Shown here: positions 57,264-64,000 of the stretch, piece by piece
Position numbering within the stretch: the first letter of the stretch is position 1
Layout of the letters: the number at the start of each line of letters is the position of its first letter
Assembly (NCBI RefSeq): GCF_011065405.1
Contig: NZ_CP047056.1
Span: 248,001 to 312,000, forward strand
DNA: 64,000 nt
DNA from: Succinivibrio dextrinosolvens
GTDB lineage: Bacteria > Pseudomonadota > Gammaproteobacteria > Enterobacterales > Succinivibrionaceae
Direction of reading: 5' to 3'
Translations under genes and position numbers: made by a program
Notes under the pieces: generated by a model
What the model was told of the DNA's origin: nothing
What the model saw: the letters and a program-made list of their open reading frames with translations, nothing else
The model's database searches: none

Positions 57264-57383
57264 TTATCCCTGATAAAACCTATGAATTAGCTCAAACGCT
57301 CTATCTAGAATTAAAATGACTTGCAGAGTAATCATGATGATCAGCATCACTTCGATTCTACTGTATTTCTTGCTTTTAGACAT
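57264..57383 (-). CDS. Tiny single-span membrane protein
   Basis: A 39-residue frame starting MSKSKKYSRIE, then a hydrophobic span (VMLIIMITLQVILIL) and a short charged end (DRAFELIHRFYQG). GAGG lies a few bases before the ATG (57381-57383 on the minus strand). The basic N-terminus, one span and size recall holin-like/type I toxin peptides, but no antisense RNA was identified. Paired with the 62-residue gene downstream. Confidence 0.5.
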   Translation of the reverse strand: MSKSKKYSRIEVMLIIMITLQVILILDRAFELIHRFYQG

Positions 57384-57580
57384 GCGCATACCTCATATAT
57401 AAGCCATTTGTTACGGTATCTTAATTGTAGTCTGCTCCAGCGTAATTTAAAGCGGATCGTTAAACAAAATCAAATCACATATCAGAATCCGGAATGATGA
57501 TTATTTATATTTAAGACAAAAGCAGACAGTAAATAACACTCATTATGATCTGCTCTTTAGATGCAAAAAGAGGTGTAACT

Positions 57581-57961
57581 ATGAAGTTATTAAAGATTGC
57601 TCTGATTACATTATTAGCTCTTTCTAGCACTTCATTGGCGGGCAAGCTCGATACCTGTTCCTTTAAGGGTATTCCTCTGTACGGCAAGGAAAAAGTGGTT
57701 GATGCATTTGCTGATATTAAAGTAGAGGTTGTTAATGCATTCTCCGATCTCGATGTACAAACTGTAGATGCCTTTGCTGATAGCTGCGGTAAATGGCAGT
57801 TTGTCGATGCGTTCCCTGATTTCAAGGTGCAGTTCGTTAATGTTTTTGGCGATATAAAATACGTTTTGTTGACTCGTTTCCTGGAATTAAATAGCTTTGT
57901 TAAAGCCCAAAATTTAATGCAATCAAATAAATACCATATAAGGAGAATTAGGTATGAATAA
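57581..57961 (+). pseudogene. Secreted beta-repeat (septoil-knot-like) protein, frameshifted at its end
   Basis: A signal peptide (ending near TSLAGKLD) is followed by CSFKGIPLYGK and five near-11-residue repeats of the form VVDAFADIKVE, VVNAFSDLDVQ, FVDAFPDFKVQ. I associate this pattern with the 7(1) septoil-knot family; that name is from memory. After FGDIK the frame drifts into unrelated residues (YVLLTRFLELNS). In the next frame the missing end is found: IRFVDSFPGIK then TAG at 57892-57894. Loss of one A in the run 57856-57859 explains it. The start at 57581 has GAGG before it. Ancestral gene end is probably 57894; the present frame reaches 57961 and overlaps the next gene. Confidence 0.75.
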
Positions 57962-58346
57962 GGAAAAAGATTTAGTTTTCATCTTCGGACTGTTCAAACA
58001 GAGAAATCGTCTTATTGCTGAAGAAAAAAGACAAAAGGCGATGCAAGACTTAAAAGAAGCAACTGAGCCTTTCCGTAAGCATCCGATTGCAACAACCATG
58101 GGGATATTATGGCTGTGCGTTTTCATTTATGCTGTTTCCAGTGTCTGGCAGGAAGAATGGATTATTATTGCCTTTGTTGCTGGTTTCTGGCTGATGGTCC
58201 TGTTTATGGGGATCGGCTATTGTGAGACTCTTTATGGAAGGGATGCAACATATCTACATAAGACAATGACAGAAATAAATGTATTCCTAATTGCGGACGT
58301 AATTCCTCTTGATGAGGATAAAACCGCTCAACAGTTTATCAGATAG
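57954..58346 (+). CDS. Hypothetical membrane protein, copy 1 of a tandem pair
   Basis: A 130-residue protein with a charged helical N-terminus, then two membrane segments (MGILWLCVFIYAVSSVW and IIIAFVAGFWLMVLFMGI). The block LKEATEPFRKHPIAT also occurs in the next gene, showing tandem duplication. AGGAGAATTAGGT precedes the ATG. It follows the septoil-knot-like gene, probably in one transcript. Family not recognised. Confidence 0.65.
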   Translation: MNKEKDLVFIFGLFKQRNRLIAEEKRQKAMQDLKEATEPFRKHPIATTMGILWLCVFIYAVSSVWQEEWIIIAFVAGFWLMVLFMGIGYCETLYGRDATYLHKTMTEINVFLIADVIPLDEDKTAQQFIR

Positions 58347-58445
58347 GGGGAAAGTATGTTTTTCAAAAGTTATTCCTAGCAGTTTAAATAGCAAATTCGA
58401 ACCTATACTTAATAAAATGCTAAATGAATACAGGAGGAAGAGGAT

Positions 58446-58862
58446 ATGGATAAGACACCGAACAAGGCTCAAAACTCAAATCTTTTTTCCCTTAACCAGA
58501 ACCAGATAAAAGAAGAAAAAAAGAAAAAGCAAGAAGAAGAGTTAAGAAAGGCACTAAAAGATCTTAAAGAAGCTTCAGAGCCTTTCAGAAAACACCCTAT
58601 TGCAACTCTCTTGTCAATCTTATGGATTTTCTTATTCTGCTATTCAATTATCTATCTATGGAATGAGGATATGATTATTATTGTCCTAGACATTCTTTTC
58701 TGGATTTTTGTCCTTTATATGGGATTGGATATAGCAGAAATAAATGACACCAGCTCCATAGACTATTCTAGATATAAGGAACCAACGGAAATCAATCTTA
58801 ATATAACGATTGAAATAAGAGAAAGAAATGATACCTTGCAGAATTTAAAAACTAAATACTGA
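58446..58862 (+). CDS. Hypothetical membrane protein, copy 2 of a tandem pair
   Basis: A 138-residue paralog of the preceding gene: LKEASEPFRKHPIAT and two spans (LLSILWIFLFCYSIIYLW, IIIVLDILFWIFVLYMGL) line up with copy 1, while the N-terminus has a longer lysine/glutamate run and the C-terminus differs. A very strong ribosome site (AGGAGGAAGAGG) precedes the ATG. 99 bases separate the copies, with no gene between them. Function unknown. Confidence 0.65.
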   Translation: MDKTPNKAQNSNLFSLNQNQIKEEKKKKQEEELRKALKDLKEASEPFRKHPIATLLSILWIFLFCYSIIYLWNEDMIIIVLDILFWIFVLYMGLDIAEINDTSSIDYSRYKEPTEINLNITIEIRERNDTLQNLKTKY

Positions 58863-59006
58863 TGGTTGTTATTCCGAATTTTGACACCATTACTCAAAAA
58901 ACGTGTGATTTATGCCTAAAACGAGATGCCTGTATATTACGTTTCCAGGTATCAGTCCTAAAATCAGAAAGACTATTCCGGAATTTCTCTTTTTAGGATT
59001 AAAATC

Positions 59007-60020
59007 ATGGCAGCAAACGTCAAACAGAGCTTAGCATCCCCTTCTGAAAAGTTAATTGCTTTATATTCCCTTCTTCTCTTTGCCAGATACCCATTAAGCC
59101 TTACCTACATATCAGAGCAGCTGCAGTGATCAAAACAGTCCGTATTAAGACTTATCGAAAGAATTGAGTCATCCGGTTATGGCAACATCACTAGACAGAA
59201 GAAAGGACGTGAGACGGTTTATATCCTTTCAAAGCCACGAAATCTACCTAAGATCAGCGTTAATTCTGAAGGATTGTATCAGCTAGCCTTATGCAAGAAT
59301 TTCCTGGTAAAAATGCTACCCCACAAGATGAAGCTCAACATTGATGCGGTCATTCAGGAAACCTCTGCCTACCTGTCTGATGATCCTATTACAGAGGACT
59401 TCCTGTCTGTTGGTGATGTTTATACCAAGGGCAGTGTTGACCACACTCCTTATCAGCCAATTCTCGATACCATTATTGAATCAATACGTAAGCACAAGGT
59501 TTGCAGAATCACCTATTCACCAACAGCAGATAATGTGGATAAGGTGTATTTCCTGGCTCCACACAGAATTACCGCTTTCCATGACAATCTTTATGTAGTA
59601 GGTCGCCTGGTTACAGAGGATGGTGTTGCTGAACCAGTCAACGATCATAATAATACGTTCCTGCTATATCGATTTAAGCAGGCAGAAATAACTCATAGGA
59701 ATACCGATCTTGCTCCTCTGGTTGCAGATCAGAGTGAAGGTGCATTTGGTTGGTTTCATTCCGGTGATGTATTTGAAGCAAAAATCCTGTTTAAAAAAGA
59801 AGTCGCAGGCTATGTAACCTCAAGAACCTGGAGTAATAAGCAGTCCGTTGAATATCTTGAAAATGGGGATTTCGTGCTGACGATGACAGTACGCAGCAGA
59901 AAAGAGCTTATATCCTGGGTATTGAGCTTTAAAGACACAGCAACAGTTTTAGAGCCCAAGGATATTCGTGAGCGTGTGATTGCTGCAGCTAGAGGTATTC
60001 TGGATAACTATCGGGATTGA
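59007..60020 (+). pseudogene. WYL-domain regulator interrupted by an in-frame TGA
   Basis: From an ATG at 59007 (AGGAT before it) one frame encodes a helix-turn-helix region (SLTYISEQLQ-stop-SKQSVLRLIERIESSGYG) and a WYL domain (VCRITYSP, YFLAPHRITAFHDNLYVVGR) with a C-terminal extension. Codon 41 is TGA (59127-59129) where relatives would have a sense codon, most simply Trp from TGG by one change. Coding stays in frame after it. The regulator is therefore probably dead unless the stop is read through or translation restarts downstream. TGA is a normal stop elsewhere in the window. Confidence 0.8.
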
Positions 60021-60051
60021 ATCTAATAGAAAAAGATAATGCTAAAAAGGT

Positions 60052-60110
60052 GGTTCTAACTACAAGAGATCTGGAACATCTATACCATGCAGTTAGAACC
60101 TGTTTAAGTT
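60052..60110 (+). terminator. Possible terminator after the WYL gene
   Basis: GGTTCTAACT (60052-60061) pairs perfectly with AGTTAGAACC (60091-60100), with a 29-base loop and a loose T-rich tail. It may instead be an end of the adjacent ISL3 remnant. Confidence 0.5.
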
Positions 60111-60214
60111 TTTACAAAAGGAACAGAAATGTCCCAAATTCATTATAGGCTTGTTTCCGGATTATCTCTCAATAAAATCGGCTCAGTACAAATAAATGTG
60201 GGAACAAAGATCCT

Positions 60215-60828
60215 CTATTCAATCTGAGCCTTCCATTTTTGTCTGGAGGCATCAAAGAGCTTTAAAAAGAAATATTCATCATCGGGTAGTCCATAGCTCT
60301 TCCTTCTGATGGTCTTTATTTTCTGATTGATGCCTTCAACCTTTCCGTTTGATAACGGATATTCTGCATGACTTATGATGCCATCAATATGATTTCTAAG
60401 TAACTTGGCAAACCATATGAAATGCTTGTTTTCTGTGCCTTCACAGTAGCTAATAATCTCTTCTATATAGAGCTTCATCTCTGCAGCTGTATGCTTTAGA
60501 TAGGCTTGCTCTAAATTGCTCTTTACCCAGTCCAAATCCATCAGCAGTCGGTTCTGGGAGATTAATTCCATGTATCTATGGTACTGCTCTCCTTTCTGTT
60601 TAACTTCCTGTTTCTTAAACAGTTCTGAGCCTCGGGAGATTATTTTTCCTTCTTCTGCATCTTGATCTTTTGCAGATAGAGTTTCTCTCTTTGAGGTAAG
60701 TATATACTTACTTCCTTTAAGTGCATCTGCAGCTGCCATATCGCCTTCGGCTATAAGCCTGCGTTGTTCATCCTTACGAACCTCTGAGATTACCTTATCG
60801 TTAAAGTTCTTAACAATAATTCCCGCCT
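60215..60828 (-). pseudogene. 5'-truncated ISL3-family transposase
   Basis: The frame ends with the family's C-terminal signature SNGKVEGINQKIKTIRRKSY followed by GLPDDEYFFLKLFDASRQ, containing the last acidic catalytic residue. Coding can be followed upstream of the first ATG (60739) through IVKNFNDKVISEVRKDEQRR to about 60828, where it stops at the start of the RIT-type element. The first half, with the other catalytic Asp residues, is missing. It is a dead insertion sequence remnant. Confidence 0.8.
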
Positions 60829-60900
60829 AAAAATAATTCCCGATCTTTTTATAAATTTACTGATTTTTCAAGTCATAAGTCTCTCATTAGATCGGGAATT
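60815..60900. repeat. Terminal-type repeats at the left end of the recombinase trio
   Basis: AATAATTCCCG occurs twice in direct orientation (60815-60825, 60832-60842). AATTCCCGATCT (60835-60846) is a perfect inverted match to AGATCGGGAATT (60889-60900). They lie exactly where the transposase frame breaks and just upstream of the first recombinase, fitting the end of a mobile element. Confidence 0.65.
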
Positions 60901-60945
60901 AATTTTTTTCATTATCCTTAAAGTACATCTATTTGGAGGTGCTTT

Positions 60946-62178
60946 ATGGGTTTTACCAACTTAAAAAAAAGAAAGAAAGAACTTCTGGATTTCCTCAAAA
61001 ACAACGGGTATTCAGATGGACGGTATGAACACGTCAGAGCAACTATCAACTGGATCTTGAATAACAACAATCCTGACTGGAGATCGTATGATGATGTCTT
61101 AGTAGCAAGGGTAGACGCAGTCTCACAATCATGTGTCCGAGATGCAAGGTCATTGGTAAATACTGTATACCGCTTCGATGTTTTGGGGCTTATGCCTGCG
61201 GGTAACTCTCAGACTGCATTGTTAGTAAAGCCACTTGACTGCTTTTATAGGCATATAGATAGTCAATATAAAAATTTGGTCGACAGTTACAAGCACATTG
61301 CTTTAGCCTTCGGAACTCCCGAGAAAACTATCGGCAGTGATGTAAGCGTTCTGTCAGGTTTTTTGAATTTTATCGAAAGCAGAGGTATTTATTGTTTATC
61401 TGAAGTATCTGAATCTATTATTCTTGACTATTTCCTGATCGGAAATAAAGGAACGTCCTACTCAGAGAGTTGTCAGGCTCAGCTCAAACGCTGTTTTAAG
61501 AGACTTGAATCATCTAACGTCGAAATTAAAAGACTGTTGACCATCTTGCCTTCTATAAAGTTTAAACGCAAAAACAAACAATATCTATCTGAAGACGAAA
61601 TGGATGCTATTAAGAGCGTATTAGATGATCCAACATCATCTCTTTCATATAGAGACCGTTCACTTGGTTTACTTCTGGTTCATACATGGCTGCGAAGGAT
61701 CGATATTGTAAACCTCACTTTTGATGACATTGACTGGGATAAAGAGACTCTTTCTATTTTAACCAGCAAAACTGATGTGCCTACAAGACAAAAACTGTCG
61801 GTAAAAGTTCTCAACGCTCTGTGGGATTACATCGAGAATGAGCGACCTAAGAGTGATGAGAAATTTATTTTTCTTACCCATTATCCACCACATTGTCACA
61901 TCAACCCTTATGTTTTAAATAATGTTTTTAACCTGATTTTTGATTTAGCTAAAATTCGTCAAAAAGACAATGACACAAGAGGGTGTCATTTATCCCGCCA
62001 TTACGGGGCAAGCATGGCTTTAAGCAAAGGTGTACCTAGATACATAATCTCTAATGCCGTTGCACATAGTAGCCCAAAGTCCCTTGACTCGTATCTGCAT
62101 GCGGATCTTGTGCATCTCAAAGGCTGTGCTCTCAGCATCGAGAATTTTCCTATAATCAGCGAGGTATATCATGGCTGA
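60946..62178 (+). CDS. ritA: Tyrosine recombinase, first of trio
   Basis: A 410-residue site-specific recombinase. The catalytic domain shows TWLRRIDIVNLTFDDIDW (first Arg), CHLSRHYGASMA (His-x-x-Arg), the His of AVAHSSPKSLDS and the nucleophile Tyr of YLHAD. A strong ribosome site (GGAGG) precedes the ATG. The stop overlaps the next gene's start by eight bases. In RIT elements all three recombinases are thought to be needed together; that is family knowledge. Confidence 0.82.
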   Translation: MGFTNLKKRKKELLDFLKNNGYSDGRYEHVRATINWILNNNNPDWRSYDDVLVARVDAVSQSCVRDARSLVNTVYRFDVLGLMPAGNSQTALLVKPLDCFYRHIDSQYKNLVDSYKHIALAFGTPEKTIGSDVSVLSGFLNFIESRGIYCLSEVSESIILDYFLIGNKGTSYSESCQAQLKRCFKRLESSNVEIKRLLTILPSIKFKRKNKQYLSEDEMDAIKSVLDDPTSSLSYRDRSLGLLLVHTWLRRIDIVNLTFDDIDWDKETLSILTSKTDVPTRQKLSVKVLNALWDYIENERPKSDEKFIFLTHYPPHCHINPYVLNNVFNLIFDLAKIRQKDNDTRGCHLSRHYGASMALSKGVPRYIISNAVAHSSPKSLDSYLHADLVHLKGCALSIENFPIISEVYHG

Positions 62179-63151
62179 TTTTATTTCCAAGCTGGCGCCT
62201 TTGTTTAAAGAGTTCATCAAATTTCGCACTGCATGCAAGTGCTGGAATAGGCACTATGAGTTAATGTTGTGTAGTTTTGACCGTTACTGTATGCAACATT
62301 TCCCTAATCATGATTCTCTTACTCAGAGCATGGTGAATGGGTGGTGTGCCCAACGTTCTAGTGAATCACCACAATCAACAAATAGTAGAAATGAAACAAT
62401 AGTCGCACTAATTTCCTATCTCAGAGCACATCAACTCACTGAAGTTGACTCACCCACAAGACTTGCATACAAACAGCATCTTCGCCTGCCACATCCTCTT
62501 ACCGATGACATGCTCCGTCGATTTTTCCATGAATGTGACAGACTATATTCTGATTGTTCTCTAATACGAGGCTGTGTCAAAAAATTTGCTCTTGCCGCCC
62601 AGCTGACTTGTCCAGTGCTGTTCAGATTTCTCTACAGCACGGGTATGAGACCTGGAGCTACTCTCAAACTCAAGCGAACCAATGTCGATCTGAAAACAGG
62701 TGTGGTTGAGATTCAAGAGGATAAGGGGATGAATCAGTACCGTATTGTGCTACATGATTCTACTCTTAAAATCATGAGAGCATACGACAAACAAGTTGAA
62801 CTTCGCCTGCAATCAGGACGAGAGTATTTCTTTTATTCTGCAAAGGGCAATCATCTAAGTACACCTTGGCTGAACTCTTATTTTCGTAGGCTTTGGGATA
62901 AGGCCAATCCAGAGAATCATGAGGTGGTTCCAATGGATTTTAGGCACAACTATGCGACAGCAAATATAAACGCCTGGATTGGAAATTACGATGCCCTTAC
63001 CAATATGACTTATTTGAGCAAAAGTATGGGGCATTCCTGCATGCAGGTTACTCTAGACCACTACTACGATTTAAGCCCTCAACTGGCCCGACTAATAGAA
63101 AAGAAATGCGGTGCCGCTTTTGATGTTATCGTCCCAGAGGTACAGCCATGA
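62171..63151 (+). CDS. ritB: Tyrosine recombinase, second of trio
   Basis: A 326-residue recombinase with an N-terminal SAM-like arm domain (REIDUES ~20-110) and a catalytic part: STGMRPGATLKLKRTNVDL (first Arg), PMDFRHNYATA (second Arg; the usual His of HxxR is Asp), MGHSCMQVTLDHYY (His and Tyr). Its TGA stop overlaps the ATG of the third gene (ATGA). Cotranscribed and coupled with both neighbours. Confidence 0.8.
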   Translation: MADFISKLAPLFKEFIKFRTACKCWNRHYELMLCSFDRYCMQHFPNHDSLTQSMVNGWCAQRSSESPQSTNSRNETIVALISYLRAHQLTEVDSPTRLAYKQHLRLPHPLTDDMLRRFFHECDRLYSDCSLIRGCVKKFALAAQLTCPVLFRFLYSTGMRPGATLKLKRTNVDLKTGVVEIQEDKGMNQYRIVLHDSTLKIMRAYDKQVELRLQSGREYFFYSAKGNHLSTPWLNSYFRRLWDKANPENHEVVPMDFRHNYATANINAWIGNYDALTNMTYLSKSMGHSCMQVTLDHYYDLSPQLARLIEKKCGAAFDVIVPEVQP

Positions 63152-64000
63152 AAGAGTCAAATCGAATTTTAAATCTGGTCGCAGAATTTCTCGACTGCTA
63201 TGCTCCTATGTATATCACTTCCAGCAGAGGAACTATCAAAAATTATCGAGACTCCCTGTCGGTATACTTTGATTGGCTTGAGACTGAAAAGGGAGTTACT
63301 TGCACCTCCATCTCGGCTGCTTCTTTTGGAGTTGACAACCTAAGGGAATGGGTTAAATGGCTTGCCGATGTAAAGGGAAACGCTATCTGCTCAGTCAACA
63401 ATCGACTCTCACAGCTAAGCATATTTCTCAAGTTTCTTGGTAACAAAGAGCCAGGATGGAAACATCTTTACGCTGAGGCAAAAGATATGGACCGCAAAAA
63501 GTCCCCTAAAAAACACGTCACTGGGATGAGTGAATCAGCCGTTACAGCCATTTTCAATCAAACAGACCAAAGCACAGCAACTGGTCGCAGGGATTTGACC
63601 ATGATGGTTCTGCAGTATGGTACTGCCACAAGAGCTGCTGCTATTCTCAATCTAAAGATAAAAAATGTACATCTGGATGACGTGTCGGATCCATATATTC
63701 AAATCATAAACAAAGGAGGCGAGCCACGCATATGCTTCCTTCCACAAAAAGCTGCAGCACATCTGCGCAAGTATATCTCAGAATTCCACGGTGTGACGCC
63801 TCAACCTGACTCATTTGTGTTCTACTCGCCTTTGGAGGCTCCTGGAGTCAGACCACTTAGTCATGATGCCTACGACAAACGTATCAAGAAGTATGGTCTT
63901 ATGGCGGCCAGACAATGCAGCGAAGTTCCAAATAAACCACACAGTCATCAATTCAGACATGCCAGAGCCACACACCTAATTGAGCATGATGTAAATATCT
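63148..64000 (+). CDS. ritC: Tyrosine recombinase, third of trio, cut by window edge
   Basis: I translated 284 residues from the ATG at 63148 with no stop. The N-terminal arm domain begins ILNLVAEFLDCYAPMYITSS; the catalytic part shows YGTATRAAAILNLKIKNV (first Arg) and KPHSHQFRHARATHLIEHD (His-x-x-Arg). The final His and Tyr lie beyond the window. Third gene of the RIT-type trio. Confidence 0.8.
   Translation, partial: MKESNRILNLVAEFLDCYAPMYITSSRGTIKNYRDSLSVYFDWLETEKGVTCTSISAASFGVDNLREWVKWLADVKGNAICSVNNRLSQLSIFLKFLGNKEPGWKHLYAEAKDMDRKKSPKKHVTGMSESAVTAIFNQTDQSTATGRRDLTMMVLQYGTATRAAAILNLKIKNVHLDDVSDPYIQIINKGGEPRICFLPQKAAAHLRKYISEFHGVTPQPDSFVFYSPLEAPGVRPLSHDAYDKRIKKYGLMAARQCSEVPNKPHSHQFRHARATHLIEHDVNI

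Larger units (their letters stand above)
60832..64000 (+). mobile_element. RIT-type element (recombinase in trio), right end outside window
   Basis: Three tyrosine recombinase genes of different lengths lie head to tail with overlaps of 8 and 4 bases, in the order and sizes known for RIT elements (RitA, RitB, RitC). The left boundary is set by the inverted repeat near 60835 and the broken ISL3 frame. The right end, which should carry the matching inverted repeat, is beyond 64000. Confidence 0.75.

Noticed and set aside
59127-59129. TGA recoded as Trp in this organism
   Set aside because: TGA serves as an ordinary stop in other genes here (for example cas1 and the second recombinase), so a changed genetic code is unlikely.
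60946-64000. Phage integrase and prophage
   Set aside because: Three overlapping tyrosine recombinases without any phage structural or replication gene fit a RIT element, not a prophage.

Overview
The window reads as chromosome of a low-GC, anaerobic gammaproteobacterium, most likely of the Succinivibrionaceae. The Crp protein, 6S RNA, 4.5S RNA, RNase T, FabA, the ybaB-recR-htpG-adk cluster and a MotY-like protein are gammaproteobacterial. Pyruvate formate-lyase, a pyruvate:ferredoxin oxidoreductase operon, an iron alcohol dehydrogenase and a class III fructose-bisphosphatase point to fermentative life. The placement is inferred from gene content; there is no 16S gene here.

Layout. 1-9.9 kb: pflB (cut by the window edge), an adh-fbp pair, an orphan PotF-like binding protein, a MATE transporter and an amtB-PII pair. 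9.9-20.2 kb: a fucose/arabinose-type isomerase, a Sel1/TPR membrane protein, a MotY-like protein, a sugar-binding protein, a DsbA-MFS cluster, and WYL and ROK regulators. 20.7-25.2 kb: a four-gene 2-oxoacid oxidoreductase operon whose last gene fuses a GltD-like NAD(P)H/FAD module to a ferredoxin domain. 25.8-30.3 kb: 6S RNA, crp, fabA, 4.5S RNA, a degenerate AAA-like protein and a HAD phosphatase. 30.3-40 kb: a BOF protein, rnt, gene remnants, then an alpha-2-macroglobulin without the usual thioester paired with pbpC. 40-48 kb: adk-htpG-recR-ybaB with a DNA adenine methyltransferase in the place dnaX usually holds, then a DnaT-like gene and folP.

48-64 kb is the accessory part. It holds a complete type II-C CRISPR-Cas locus: cas9-cas1-cas2, a divergent tracrRNA with a visible promoter and terminator, and an array of 20 good plus 2 decayed repeats. 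After it come tiny membrane-protein genes, a secreted beta-repeat protein broken by a one-base slip in an A run, two tandem paralogous membrane proteins, and a WYL regulator with an in-frame TGA. A truncated ISL3 transposase then abuts three overlapping tyrosine recombinase genes (a RIT-type element) that run off the right edge.

How parts work together. In the CRISPR locus every repeat ends in an extended -10 promoter motif and a terminator hairpin follows the last repeat, so crRNAs are probably made on the + strand toward cas2, opposite to the cas operon. Pyruvate can be cleaved by either PFL or the ferredoxin enzyme, and the fused reductase would link the latter to NAD(P)H. The region from 56.4 to 61 kb shows recent decay (frameshift, nonsense codon, truncated transposase), consistent with a turnover hot spot.
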